NCBI RefSeq assembly: GCF_001693415.1
Contig: NZ_MAKX01000001.1
Span: forward strand, 700,047-764,046
Reading direction: 5' to 3'
Length of the DNA stretch: 64,000 nucleotides
From: Tenacibaculum soleae
Lineage (GTDB): Bacteria > Bacteroidota > Bacteroidia > Flavobacteriales > Flavobacteriaceae
Of the stretch, positions 49,536 to 59,181 are shown one piece after another. Each line of letters starts with the position of its first letter. The first letter of the stretch is position 1. Below the pieces are notes generated by a model. It ran no database searches and was not told where the DNA came from. It saw only the letters and a program-made list of their open reading frames with translations. The position numbers and the translations under genes were made by a program.

Positions 49536-51398
49536 TTAATTTTTATTTGATACATTTAATTTTACCCATGAAAGGCAATCGTTAAAGGTGTCGAAGATAT
49601 GTTCTTCAGAAATTAGGTCAGGAATAATATCAATACGTTCCATCATATAACGAGGTTGTTTTAATACATCTACTAATAAAACGGTTACGCCACTTTTTTC
49701 TAAATCAACTAACATATCCTCTAAAGCATATAAACCCGACTGATCTATATACTGCATTCTTCCCATTCGAATAATTACGTTTGATGCCGTGGCAGGAATT
49801 TGTTTTGCTAATGCTTGAAAATCACTTGTTGATCCAAAAAATAAAGGTCCTTTAACATGTTTGATAAAAACTTCTTCTTTTAATTCTTTCGGAAAGTCTT
49901 TTTCATCAGCCCAAGCTTCTTCATTTAATGATTTTACATCAGAACGTTCGGCAGTTAAATCACCGATTTTTTTCATAAACATTAACGAGGCAATTACTAA
50001 ACCAATACCTACAGCGTATACTAAATTCCAAAAAGTTGATAATAATAATACCACGATCATAATAATCACTTCAGAACTTACTTTAAAAGGTCCAATTTTA
50101 GCATCACGAGGTAAGTTAGGTATTGCTTTTAAGCCTTTGTAATCCATTACTCCAATACCCACGGTAATTAAAATACCGGCTAATACGGCAGCAGGAATTT
50201 TAGAAGCAATAGGGCCTAAGCCTAATAAAATTACCAATAACATAACTCCAGCAACCATACCTGATAATTTGGTTTTACCACCAGAGTTTATATTTACCAC
50301 AGTACGAATAGTAGCACCAGCACCAGGAATACCTCCAAAAATAGCAGCGATACTATTTCCTATTCCTTGTCCAACAAGTTCTTTATTAGGTTTGTGCTTT
50401 GTTTTGGTCATATTATCAGCAACTACTGATGTTAATAACGAATCAATGGCACCTAATAACGATAAAGTTAATGCTGTAAAAATATATGGTGTAATACCAG
50501 ATAAGCTAAAATTTGTGAAAATACCCATATTTGGTATAGGGAATCCTCCAGGGATTTCTTCAATTGGACGATAGTTTAAGCCGAAGCCTAAAGCAACTCC
50601 TGTCATTACAACTAAAGCAACAAGGGTACTTGGTACAGCTGTTGTAATTCGTTTAAAGCCGTAAATAATTATAATAGTTCCAAGTGCTAATAATAATTCT
50701 AACCAATTAATATTTGATAAAGCCCTAGGTAAAACTTTTAAGGCACCTAAAGCGCCTGAAGCTTCCTTGCCAGCCAACGTTTTACTTTCCTTTAAAATAT
50801 CAGCTTGTGTAGTAGCTTCAGATCTTTTAATAGTTTCTCTAAAATCTTCTAGAACTAAAATACCTTCACCAGCTTCTTCTTTTAAGATGTTTTCTAAAAT
50901 TAATTCTTCCGCTTGCGGTTTAAATTGTTGTACAAATTCAACATCTTCTTTGGCATAATAACCTACCGATGGTAAGATTTGAGTTATAAGAATTATTAAA
51001 CCAATGGCAGTCATAAACCCTGATACTACAGGGTAAGGAATGTATCGGATGTATTTTCCTAAGCCTAAAATACCTAGTAAAATTTGAAATAATCCTGCTA
51101 GTAAAAATACGGTTAAAATAGCTGGTAAAGCTTTATTAATATCACCATCGTTGGTAGCAAGTATTCCTGCAACGACAACCATACTTACGGCTGTCATTGG
51201 AGCCGTTGGTCCAGATATTTGTGTATCTGTACCTCCAAAAAGAGCAGCGAAGAAAGCAATAAAAATTGCACCATACAAACCAGCACTTGGTCCTAACCCT
51301 GAAGATACCCCAAAAGCTAAGGCTAAGGGAAGTGCAACAATACCGGCAGTGATACCACCAAATAAATCTCCTTTGAAATTTGAGAATAATTTTTTCAT
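49536..51398 (-). CDS. SulP family anion transporter (likely bicarbonate) with STAS domain
   Basis: A 620-residue transporter. About 12 membrane segments are visible, beginning with GGITAGIVALPLALAFGVSSG and including PYPVVSGFMTAIGLIILITQ. The C-terminal STAS domain (about 505-610) has FFGSTSDFQAL and IIRMGRMQYIDQSGLYALEDML. Between helices near residues 155-225 a charged insertion of roughly 70 residues (EELILENILKEE, DFRETIKRSEATTQ) interrupts the usual loop. Cotranscription with carbonic anhydrase points to bicarbonate rather than sulfate. Confidence 0.92.
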   Translation of the reverse strand: MKKLFSNFKGDLFGGITAGIVALPLALAFGVSSGLGPSAGLYGAIFIAFFAALFGGTDTQISGPTAPMTAVSMVVVAGILATNDGDINKALPAILTVFLLAGLFQILLGILGLGKYIRYIPYPVVSGFMTAIGLIILITQILPSVGYYAKEDVEFVQQFKPQAEELILENILKEEAGEGILVLEDFRETIKRSEATTQADILKESKTLAGKEASGALGALKVLPRALSNINWLELLLALGTIIIIYGFKRITTAVPSTLVALVVMTGVALGFGLNYRPIEEIPGGFPIPNMGIFTNFSLSGITPYIFTALTLSLLGAIDSLLTSVVADNMTKTKHKPNKELVGQGIGNSIAAIFGGIPGAGATIRTVVNINSGGKTKLSGMVAGVMLLVILLGLGPIASKIPAAVLAGILITVGIGVMDYKGLKAIPNLPRDAKIGPFKVSSEVIIMIVVLLLSTFWNLVYAVGIGLVIASLMFMKKIGDLTAERSDVKSLNEEAWADEKDFPKELKEEVFIKHVKGPLFFGSTSDFQALAKQIPATASNVIIRMGRMQYIDQSGLYALEDMLVDLEKSGVTVLLVDVLKQPRYMMERIDIIPDLISEEHIFDTFNDCLSWVKLNVSNKN

Positions 51399-51504
51399 AA
51401 ATTAAATGTAATAATAAATTTTAACCTTCCTGTAATGAAAAGGTTATGAAATGTGTTTTGCAATTTTATATAAATAAATTACGAGTAATAAAAAGTGTAT
51501 TATG

Positions 51505-51804
51505 CTAAAGTAACTCGGGAGGTGGAGTTAATATTTTTGAGAATTCAGATATGTAGTTTTTGGATTTAAAACGTACATTTTTCTTTTTTTGAATATTTTT
51601 AAAAAATATAGAAGTATTGTATTCGTTAACTTGTGTTTTTAGAGCAAAAATTTTTATTGCCTTTTGTCCTTTATTCTCTTCTTCTTCATTCAACTCAAAA
51701 AAAATAGTAATATCTTGATTTTTATCAATCAAAGACACTACTGTAGGGGTAATAATTATACCTACAAATAAAATAGTGAAAAAAAGAGCTATTTTAGGTT
51801 TCAA
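51505..51804 (-). CDS. Small membrane-anchored hypothetical protein
   Basis: A 99-residue protein with an N-terminal hydrophobic segment (KIALFFTILFVGIIITPTVVSLI). The rest is hydrophilic with an acidic patch (FFELNEEEENKG) and a basic stretch (KNIQKKKNVRFKSKN), ending ISEFSKILTPPPELL. The C-terminal proline run is a feature I recall from small flavobacterial proteins near metal or Bat genes. It runs in the same direction as the Bat operon, 56 bases downstream of batE. Function unknown. Confidence 0.6.
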   Translation of the reverse strand: MKPKIALFFTILFVGIIITPTVVSLIDKNQDITIFFELNEEEENKGQKAIKIFALKTQVNEYNTSIFFKNIQKKKNVRFKSKNYISEFSKILTPPPELL

Positions 51805-51860
51805 ATGGAAATCAGTTTTTAAAGAAAAACAAAAATAATTAATTTTACAGACTTTAAATG

Positions 51861-52613
51861 TTATAATGGCTTTAAATTTTTAGATAACATCCACCCTGTT
51901 TTTCCATCTACTAGCTTTATTTTATTCCAATCATCAACAGTGTCTAGTATATTAACTTTGGTACCTTCATGTAATGTGAAAATTTCATCAGCATCATTTG
52001 TAGGTGCGTTTTTAATTTCTATTTCTTCAGAAAAAATAATAGCTTCAATGTTTTTTATTGATTGATTATATTGTGAATAAGTGATTATAAGGCTAATTAT
52101 TACTAATAAAAAAGATAAAATACTTGTAGTGAAAAATAATCTTTTTTTACCTGGTGCATATGAAAAATAGTAAGCTAAAAATAAAAAAGAAGCTAAAAAA
52201 GAAAGTAATATTACAATAATAGCCCATGTGTTATAGGTTAATTTTTGTAAAAAATTTTCATTTATTTTTTGTAAAACAGTTTTTGGAAGCTCTTCTATTC
52301 TGTCTAAAGTTAAGCGTTTTGCAATGATTAGGTTGTTTTGAGCATCTTCATTTAAAGGGTTTAATTGGAGTGCTTTTTCATAATTATAAATAGCCGGTGC
52401 GACTTTGTTTAACTTATAATAGGTGTTTGCTAAGTTGTAATATAATTCAGAAGAAACATTTTTTGTGGTTATAATTTCTTCATACAATTTAACAGCATCA
52501 ACATATTTGCCATCTTTGTATAATGAATTTGCATTAACAAATAATTCATCAGTAGCTTGTGCTACAATAATGCTTGATATAAAAAACAATAATAGTGCAA
52601 TAACTTGTTTCAT
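51861..52613 (-). CDS. batE: BatE-like TPR and SH3 domain protein
   Basis: A 250-residue protein. A signal peptide (ending near IIVAQ) is followed by TPR repeats (LFVNANSLYKDGKYVDAVKLYEEI, LYYNLANTYYKLNKVAPAIYNYEKAL), two membrane helices (about 130-180), and a C-terminal SH3-like domain ending WNKIKLVDGKTGWMLSKNLKPL. It is the last Bat gene; its ATG overlaps the batD stop by one base. BatE proteins were linked to aerotolerance in Bacteroides; the SH3 probably binds a protein or peptidoglycan. Confidence 0.9.
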   Translation of the reverse strand: MKQVIALLLFFISSIIVAQATDELFVNANSLYKDGKYVDAVKLYEEIITTKNVSSELYYNLANTYYKLNKVAPAIYNYEKALQLNPLNEDAQNNLIIAKRLTLDRIEELPKTVLQKINENFLQKLTYNTWAIIVILLSFLASFLFLAYYFSYAPGKKRLFFTTSILSFLLVIISLIITYSQYNQSIKNIEAIIFSEEIEIKNAPTNDADEIFTLHEGTKVNILDTVDDWNKIKLVDGKTGWMLSKNLKPL

Positions 52614-54376
52614 TATAATTGTTTATCTAATTGAGTTATAACTTGTTTAGCTTTTTCGTACTCTTCTTTCATTTGTACATCGGTAATAGGCGTATATCTG
52701 GCAAAATCACAATCATTTAAAACAGCAATAAAATTTGTAGTACTTGTGTTGTCAACCTGTTTTTTTTGTAATAATTCCGTGATCTTTTCACTACTTATCT
52801 CTGCTGTTTCTACGCCTAATTTTGCTCTTAAATAATTATGTAATGCTCTTTCTAAAGCCTCATAAAAGGCCTCTTTATTTCCTAATTCTTTCTGTGCTTC
52901 TGATAAATATTTTTTGGCAAGTCTATCAGCTTTTCTTTGTTTATTACCAGCGATATCGCCATCACGTTCTTCTTTTTTCTTGTTGATAAAAATTACAACA
53001 GGAATTGTAATTATTGGCAAAAATAATAGCAAGTAAAAAAAGGTGGATTTAAAAAAGTTTGAAGTGCTTACAGAATTTAAAGAAGTTGAGGTTTGAATGT
53101 ATCTAAAATCATCTCCCGTAATTTTTACAGCTTGTTTTACATTTGAATTTTGCTGCGTAGTAGTTGGTAATTCTTTACCTTCTAAAACATCAACGTATAA
53201 ATCTTCAGTTGTAATGGTTTGGTATACTTTTTCTTTTGGATTAAAATACGAAAAGCTAGTTTTAGGGATCTTATATTTTCCTTTAAACTCGGGTACTACA
53301 GTATAATTATCAGTAACAGATCCTCTTAATCCGTTAGCGGTAACACTTACTTTTTCTTTTCTTTCAGGTTGATAAACTTCTAGTTCTTTTGGTGTTTCAA
53401 TAGTAGGAAGTTCAAATAATTTTAAATTACCATTACCTTTTACAGCTATACTTATTGTTGATGATTCATTAGCTTTTAAAGTATTTTTACTTAATGCAAC
53501 ATCAAAAGAAAATTGCCCTACTGCACCGGTAAAATTAACAGGTTTATTTTCAGTTGGTAACGCTTTTGCGCGCACTATTTTTTTAGCAGAAGAAAATTCT
53601 TTTCGAACCTGTTTTGTGATTACGTTTCCAAAAAAATCAGCACGTCCAGTAGGTACAGCAACAATAATGTCCATTTTCATTGGATCTATCGTCAAACGTC
53701 CATCCTTTGTAGGTATTAAAAGTGCTTTGTGTAAAACAGCATAACGGTAGCGTTCTCCATTGTACATACCTGTTTTTACAGGAGTTCCATTTCTTTTAAT
53801 CTCTTGATTCCAAAAGCCATTATACTGTGGTGCTTCTGTGATAGCATTATCATAAATACCTACGTTTTCACTAAAATATAATCGATATTCAACATAAATA
53901 CCTTCGCCTACATAAGGTTGCGATTTAGAAAGCTCTGCAACTAAATGAATATTTTGTTGTGCAATATAATTAGGGTCATTTGGGTCTTTAGGAATTTCAA
54001 CAGCATTTAAAACAATAATTTTTACAGAATTCGATTTTATTGTTTCTCCATCAATATCAATACTTGCTGAAGGAATTGTAAATTCACCTTTTCGTTTAGG
54101 TTGTATAATGTAAGTATAGGATTGACTAAAAGTAGCCTTACCGTTTATCCAAGATTGACTTACCGATTGGCTTGGCCCACCAACAACTTTAAAGTTTTTA
54201 AAGTTTGGGGGTGTAAAGTTATCAGCACCTTGTTTGTTAATAGAAAACTCAACACGCAAACGCTGGTTAACGCCTAGCTTGTTTTTACTAACGCTTGTTT
54301 TTAATGCAGATTCTTGCGCATTAATTGTTAGTGTTATAAAACAGATTAGTAATGAGATGTATGTTTTAAATTTCAT
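52613..54376 (-). CDS. batD: BatD oxygen-tolerance family protein
   Basis: A 587-residue exported protein. After the signal peptide (ending TINAQ) come beta-sandwich repeats with the family pattern KNKLGVNQRLRVEFSINKQ, QSYTYIIQPKRKGEFTIPSASI and FDVALSKNTLKANESSTISIAVKGNGNL. A single membrane helix (about 432-452) precedes a cytoplasmic tail with KADRLAKKYLSEAQKEL. It probably scaffolds the BatA-BatB complex in the periplasm. The stop overlaps the batE start by one base. Confidence 0.93.
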   Translation of the reverse strand: MKFKTYISLLICFITLTINAQESALKTSVSKNKLGVNQRLRVEFSINKQGADNFTPPNFKNFKVVGGPSQSVSQSWINGKATFSQSYTYIIQPKRKGEFTIPSASIDIDGETIKSNSVKIIVLNAVEIPKDPNDPNYIAQQNIHLVAELSKSQPYVGEGIYVEYRLYFSENVGIYDNAITEAPQYNGFWNQEIKRNGTPVKTGMYNGERYRYAVLHKALLIPTKDGRLTIDPMKMDIIVAVPTGRADFFGNVITKQVRKEFSSAKKIVRAKALPTENKPVNFTGAVGQFSFDVALSKNTLKANESSTISIAVKGNGNLKLFELPTIETPKELEVYQPERKEKVSVTANGLRGSVTDNYTVVPEFKGKYKIPKTSFSYFNPKEKVYQTITTEDLYVDVLEGKELPTTTQQNSNVKQAVKITGDDFRYIQTSTSLNSVSTSNFFKSTFFYLLLFLPIITIPVVIFINKKKEERDGDIAGNKQRKADRLAKKYLSEAQKELGNKEAFYEALERALHNYLRAKLGVETAEISSEKITELLQKKQVDNTSTTNFIAVLNDCDFARYTPITDVQMKEEYEKAKQVITQLDKQL

Positions 54377-54427
54377 ATTAGTTTTTCGAAAAATGTAAAA
54401 ATAATTAAGATTTTAATAATTGAAAAA

Positions 54428-55237
54428 TTACCAATCTTTTTCTTGTTTTACTTTTCTTCCTTTCGATTTTTTAACATTCATTTTCTTTTGTGTCTTCTTC
54501 TCTTCGTTGTTTAAACTTTCTAACAACTGCTTCATTTGCTCAGGAGACATTTTAGCTTGTTTAGGTTGAGGCTTTTTGTCTTTCTCATCCTTTTTATTAG
54601 GTTTGTTTTGATCTTTTTTCTCCTGATTTTTCTTGTCGTCCTTTTTATCTTTGTCGTCGCCTTTTTTGTCTTTATTTTTATCGTTTTTCTGATCTTTTTT
54701 GTCCTTCTGATCTTTCTTATCCTTGTCTTTTTTATCTTTATTCTTGTCCTTGTTTTTATCCTTTTTGTCTTTTTCTTGCTGCTTTTTTAAATCTTTTTGA
54801 GCAGCCGCTAAGTTGTAACGCGTTTCATCGTCGTTAGGATTGTTTCGTAAGGCATTTTTAAAGGCGTCAACAGCAGGTTGATATTGTTTTTGTTCCATCA
54901 TTGCATTACCAATATTATGGTATGCTTCTGCTTTTTCAATTTTATTTTTTGCTGTTTTTGCAGTTACTTCAAACTGCGCAACGGCCTCTTTATATTTTTT
55001 TTCTTGATATAAGGTATTCCCAAAATTATAACTAGCCTTTTCATATTGACTGTCTTTTCCTAATGCTTTTCTGTAAGCAATTGCGGCATCGCCAAATTTC
55101 TGTTTGTTATATAATTTATTTCCTTCACGTAATAAACTTCTTGCTTCACGTTGTAATTTTAACGTGTCTAACTGTGCCGATACCGTTATGGTAATTAGCA
55201 TTAAAAATAAGCACAGTATATTTTGTAATTGTTTCAT
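54428..55237 (-). CDS. batC: BatC-like TPR protein with lysine-rich tail
   Basis: A 269-residue exported protein. After the signal peptide (VSAQ) there are about three TPR units: LYNKQKFGDAAIAYRKALG, ASYNFGNTLYQEKKYKEAVAQFEV, and YHNIGNAMMEQKQYQPAVDAFKNALRNNPNDDETRYNLA. The last 115 residues are extremely Lys/Asp/Asn-rich (repeated KDKNKD and KDQKDK) and probably disordered. TPRs bind partner proteins; the tail is of unknown use. On the other strand the tail makes a spurious hydrophobic frame. Confidence 0.9.
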   Translation of the reverse strand: MKQLQNILCLFLMLITITVSAQLDTLKLQREARSLLREGNKLYNKQKFGDAAIAYRKALGKDSQYEKASYNFGNTLYQEKKYKEAVAQFEVTAKTAKNKIEKAEAYHNIGNAMMEQKQYQPAVDAFKNALRNNPNDDETRYNLAAAQKDLKKQQEKDKKDKNKDKNKDKKDKDKKDQKDKKDQKNDKNKDKKGDDKDKKDDKKNQEKKDQNKPNKKDEKDKKPQPKQAKMSPEQMKQLLESLNNEEKKTQKKMNVKKSKGRKVKQEKDW

Positions 55238-55254
55238 TCTTTATAAAATAAAAT

Positions 55255-56295
55255 CTACGAATCTTTTTCGTTAAATAAATCAGCTTTTTTAACCCATTTT
55301 GTTTTCTTTTCAAAGAAAAATAAATCGATAATTAAAAATAATAATCCAATACCTAAAAACCATTGAAATTGATCTTTGTAATCAGAGAATTGCTTGGTTT
55401 CAAATTCACTTTTTTGTGCATTTGCAATAATATTCTGAATTGTTTCTACAGGATTGTCTGTTTTGTTACCATCCATATATTTACCATTTGATGCTTCTGC
55501 AATATCTTGTAAAACAGGAGAGATTCTTTTGGTAATTACAGTTTCACCTTTTCTATCTTTTTTATAACCAATAAGCGCGCCATTTAATTTAATCGGAATT
55601 GGTCCTCCTTTTTCAGAACCCACACCAACGGTATACACTTTTACACCTTCGTTTGCTATATTTTGCGCAATTTGTTTGGTTTCTTCTTGATGATCTTCAC
55701 CATCAGAAATAATAATTAAAAAACGATTGGTTTGTTCATCATTATTATAATAGGTTTTAGCTAAGTTTAAGGCTTCATTAATAGCGGTTCCTTGGCTCGA
55801 AACCATATCTGGATTAGCATTTTGCAAAAACATTTTAGCCGCTGCATGATCGGTGGTAATTGGTAATAATGGATATGCGTTACCTGCGTAAATTATAATT
55901 CCGACTCTGTCACTACCAAGTTTATCGATTATTTTAGAAATGATTTGTTTTGATTTTTCCAATCGATTTGGTGCAATATCTTCGGCTAACATACTTTTAG
56001 AAACATCCAAGGCAAAAACTACATCAACACCTTCGCGTTTTACTGTTTTTAGTTTGGTTCCCATTTTAGGGTTTACCAATGAAATGATTAAAAATGATAT
56101 TCCGATTAAAAAGAAAATCATTTTTAAAACTGCTTTAAAAGTTGATGCATTCGGCGCAATTTTTGCTAATAATACTGCGTTTGCAAATTTTTTCTGGGTA
56201 CGTTTTTTCCACCATAAAGTCAGTAAAAATATAACAACTAATACAGGAATAATTGCAAATAATATAAAATATGTTGGTTCTTCTATTCTGTACAT
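55255..56295 (-). CDS. batB: BatB-like VWA domain membrane protein
   Basis: A 346-residue protein with two N-terminal membrane helices (about 10-28 and 55-75), a von Willebrand A domain (about 90-290) and a C-terminal helix (about 310-330). The metal site is complete: VVFALDVSKSML (DxSxS), a conserved Thr region and IISDGEDHQEE. It pairs with BatA, probably forming a membrane complex. Three-base gap to batA upstream and 17 bases to batC downstream. Confidence 0.95.
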   Translation of the reverse strand: MYRIEEPTYFILFAIIPVLVVIFLLTLWWKKRTQKKFANAVLLAKIAPNASTFKAVLKMIFFLIGISFLIISLVNPKMGTKLKTVKREGVDVVFALDVSKSMLAEDIAPNRLEKSKQIISKIIDKLGSDRVGIIIYAGNAYPLLPITTDHAAAKMFLQNANPDMVSSQGTAINEALNLAKTYYNNDEQTNRFLIIISDGEDHQEETKQIAQNIANEGVKVYTVGVGSEKGGPIPIKLNGALIGYKKDRKGETVITKRISPVLQDIAEASNGKYMDGNKTDNPVETIQNIIANAQKSEFETKQFSDYKDQFQWFLGIGLLFLIIDLFFFEKKTKWVKKADLFNEKDS

Positions 56296-56298
56296 TTT

Positions 56299-57306
56299 TT
56301 ATATAAAACTTTTAAATAAGGTGTTTTTTAATGTGAATTCTAATAATAAAAAGATACCTGCTAAAAAGACTAACAGTCTATATTTTTCGGTATAATTATA
56401 GTATTTAAATTCTTCTATTTTTGTTTTTTCAAGCTTGTCAATTTCATCATAAATAGCTTTTAATTTAGAGTTATCAGTAGCTCTAAAGTATTTTCCGGCT
56501 GTTTCATTAGCGATAAATTTTAACAATTCTTCATCAATTTCTACTTGCTGATTTTTAAAAGATATTTTACCAGTACGCGGGTCTTTTGCCCAAGGAAAAG
56601 GAGCCATTCCGTTCGTTCCAATCCCGATAGTATATACCTTTATGTTGTTTCCTTTGGCTAAATCGGTCGCTGTTTTTGGATCTACAAACCCTGCATTATT
56701 TACACCGTCGGTAAGTAAAATAATAACTTTACTTTTAGCCTTACTTTCTTTTAGCCTGTTTACTGCCGATCCCAATCCCATACCAATAGCAGTACCGCCT
56801 TCTAACTGGCCCCATTTAATTTCTGAAATGGTTCTTTTTACAATCGATTTATCGCTAGTAATAGGTGTTTGTGTAAAACTTTCACCAGCATAAACTACAA
56901 TTCCAATTCGATCGTTTGGTCGACGATTTACAAAATCGCCTGCAACTCTTTTTAAGGCTTCTAGTCTGTTTGGCTTTAAATCTTTAGCTAACATACTTGC
57001 TGATACATCAATTGCCATTACAATATCAATACCTCGGTTAGATTTTGTTTTTTTACTTACAGCAACATTTCTTGGTCTAGCCAAGGCTATAATTAAACAA
57101 GTTAAAGCTGCTAAGCGTAAAAAGTAGAGTAACGGTTTTAGTTTTGATAAAATATTACCTTGTACTTTAAAACCTTTAACACTAGAAATGGTTAAATGTG
57201 CGCTGTCTTTTTTTCGAGAATAGAAATTCCAGCATGCTAATAACGGAATTAATATCAGTAACCATAAAAACTCCGGACTATGAAACTCAAAATTATTCCA
57301 CTTCAT
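56299..57306 (-). CDS. batA: BatA-like VWA domain membrane protein
   Basis: A 335-residue protein of the same build as BatB: two N-terminal helices, a VWA domain with DIVMAIDVSASMLAKDL (DxSxS) and LLTDGVNNAGF, and a C-terminal helix. The start MKWNNFEFHSPEFLWLLILIPLLA is typical of BatA. It overlaps the preceding gene by 14 bases and lies three bases before batB, so translation is coupled. Confidence 0.95.
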   Translation of the reverse strand: MKWNNFEFHSPEFLWLLILIPLLACWNFYSRKKDSAHLTISSVKGFKVQGNILSKLKPLLYFLRLAALTCLIIALARPRNVAVSKKTKSNRGIDIVMAIDVSASMLAKDLKPNRLEALKRVAGDFVNRRPNDRIGIVVYAGESFTQTPITSDKSIVKRTISEIKWGQLEGGTAIGMGLGSAVNRLKESKAKSKVIILLTDGVNNAGFVDPKTATDLAKGNNIKVYTIGIGTNGMAPFPWAKDPRTGKISFKNQQVEIDEELLKFIANETAGKYFRATDNSKLKAIYDEIDKLEKTKIEEFKYYNYTEKYRLLVFLAGIFLLLEFTLKNTLFKSFI

Positions 57307-58210
57307 CTTCTATTGCTTCTTTTTTAGGTTTTAAATTATCAATTATAAGTTTGGCATCTTTACGATCAGCTTCAATTTGATGCGCCATTGGTTTCGATTT
57401 TGCAAACTTTACTAAGTCAGACTCTTGTAATAATTTTCGTAATTTATAAATGGTTTCTTTATCAGTTTCAATCGATTTTACTTCGTTAAAATCATTCAAA
57501 ATATCAACTAACTCATCAGTAGTAACCTCTAAAGCTGGAATGTTTAATTCTCTTTCAATATAGGCTCTTACAATTTCAGTTAACTCACTGTAATACTTTT
57601 TAATTTTATTGTTTTGCCACAATAATTTTTTATCTAATTCTTGTAGTTTTTCAATAGCTTCTTCATAAGGTGGTAATAACGGAACAATAACTTTTTCGAC
57701 AGTTTCTTCTTTCTTTTTGAAAACAAAGAAATACAATAGTAAACCAATTATGATAAGTATAGCTAATGCCCACCAAAAGTAATTTTTAAAATCGTCAAAT
57801 TGATAGGGTTCTCCTTTAATGCCTTTAATAGGAAATTTTTTGATCTTTGAAGTATCAATGGCAACAGTTGCTACGTTAATTAGCAAACTATCTGTTAAAT
57901 AGGCTTGATTTTTTATAAAGACTTGTTGTTGTGGAATGTAAAACGCACCGCTATCAAAACCAGTTAAAACATATTTTTGGATTAATTTATTTTTAAGGGT
58001 ATCAACTTTTAAAGTGTCTACAACTTCTAAACCTTGTAAGTTTTCTAGTTTTGGCAGAATAACATTTTCGGTTTCATTTACCGAAATTTTATATTGAAAT
58101 TGCTCACCAATACGAATATTAGTGGTGTCAACTTCAATTTTTATTTTGTCAGATTGCGAAAATCCAACGTTATAAATTAGTAAGAATAGATAGAATAATT
58201 TAGCTTTCAT
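57293..58210 (-). CDS. Bat-operon membrane protein (DUF4381/BatD-like)
   Basis: A 305-residue protein. A signal peptide (FLLIYNVGFSQS) precedes a beta domain (IKIEVDTTNIRIGEQFQYKISVNETENVILP) like the BatD repeats. One membrane helix (about 142-167) follows, then a helical cytoplasmic tail (EAIEKLQELDKKLLWQNNKIKKYYSELTEIVRAYIERELNIPALEVTTDELVDIL). It sits between DUF58 and batA and overlaps batA by 14 bases. I take it as the operon's small BatD-like partner; no separate function is known. Confidence 0.82.
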   Translation of the reverse strand: MKAKLFYLFLLIYNVGFSQSDKIKIEVDTTNIRIGEQFQYKISVNETENVILPKLENLQGLEVVDTLKVDTLKNKLIQKYVLTGFDSGAFYIPQQQVFIKNQAYLTDSLLINVATVAIDTSKIKKFPIKGIKGEPYQFDDFKNYFWWALAILIIIGLLLYFFVFKKKEETVEKVIVPLLPPYEEAIEKLQELDKKLLWQNNKIKKYYSELTEIVRAYIERELNIPALEVTTDELVDILNDFNEVKSIETDKETIYKLRKLLQESDLVKFAKSKPMAHQIEADRKDAKLIIDNLKPKKEAIEDEVE

Positions 58211-58241
58211 TTGTTATTCAGTCAATTAAAATATATCGTTA

Positions 58242-59105
58242 TTACTTTCGTTTAAAATAACCTAATAATTTTTTCACATAGCTTTCATCAACGCGTGTAT
58301 TGATGGTTCCTGCACCGCTTTTCTTAAAAGTAGTTTCAAAATAATCAACCAATCGCAAAGCACTTGTTTTGTATTGTTTTCTTACAGATGAAGCACTGGT
58401 GTTTACCAAATGTGTTTCGCCTGTTTCAGCATCGGTCATAGGTACCATTCCTAAATTCGGAATTTCCTCATCGTGTTTATCATACACTCTAATACCGGTA
58501 ACATCATGTTTATTACCTACAAGTTTTAGTGTACGCTCGTAATTGTCATCCATAAAATCAGAAAGCATAAAAACAATGGCTTTCTTTTTTATGATATTAG
58601 ATAAAAACTTTAAGGCTTCACTAATATTTGTTTGCTTACTTTTTGGTTGAAATTCAATTAACTCTCTAATAATTCGTAGTACATGACTTTTTCCTTTTTT
58701 AGGAGGAATAAAAAGTTCTACTTGATCAGAAAATAAAATTAAACCAACTTTATCATTATTTTGAATGGCAGAAAACGCTAATGTTGCTGCAATTTCAGTA
58801 ACCGTATCTTTTTTAAATTGATTTGACGTACCAAACGATTCAGAACCAGAAATATCTACCACAAGCATCATCGTAAGCTCGCGTTCTTCTTCAAAAACTT
58901 TTATATAAGGTTCGTTATAGCGTGCAGTTACATTCCAATCAATAGCTCTTATGTCATCTCCATATTGGTATTGACGAACTTCAGAAAAAGTCATACCGCG
59001 CCCTTTAAAGGTTGAGTGGTATTCTCCTCCAAAAATATGATTAGACAAACGACGTGTCTTAATTTCTATTTTACGAACTTTTTTTAGTAATTCTTTTGTA
59101 TCCAT
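58242..59105 (-). CDS. DUF58 domain protein (MoxR-associated)
   Basis: A 287-residue cytoplasmic protein. The DUF58 signature is clear: FGGEYHSTFKGRGMTFSEVRQYQYGDDIRAIDWNVTARYNEPYIKVFEEERELTM, followed by a VWA-like fold with VVDISGSESFG and VFMLSDFMDD. It is the usual partner of MoxR ATPases and probably an adaptor or substrate. It lies between moxR (76 bases upstream) and the BatD-like gene (31 bases downstream). Confidence 0.95.
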   Translation of the reverse strand: MDTKELLKKVRKIEIKTRRLSNHIFGGEYHSTFKGRGMTFSEVRQYQYGDDIRAIDWNVTARYNEPYIKVFEEERELTMMLVVDISGSESFGTSNQFKKDTVTEIAATLAFSAIQNNDKVGLILFSDQVELFIPPKKGKSHVLRIIRELIEFQPKSKQTNISEALKFLSNIIKKKAIVFMLSDFMDDNYERTLKLVGNKHDVTGIRVYDKHDEEIPNLGMVPMTDAETGETHLVNTSASSVRKQYKTSALRLVDYFETTFKKSGAGTINTRVDESYVKKLLGYFKRK

Positions 59106-59181
59106 TGTTCTTCAATTGTCAGTTAACAGTTTTTAAATCAGCTTAATTTTTATACTGATACTTGTTTTTTTGATAATTGAT

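Noticed and set aside
54536..54790. Hydrophobic plus-strand frame that looks like a membrane protein
   Set aside because: It is the antisense of the lysine-rich tail of BatC.
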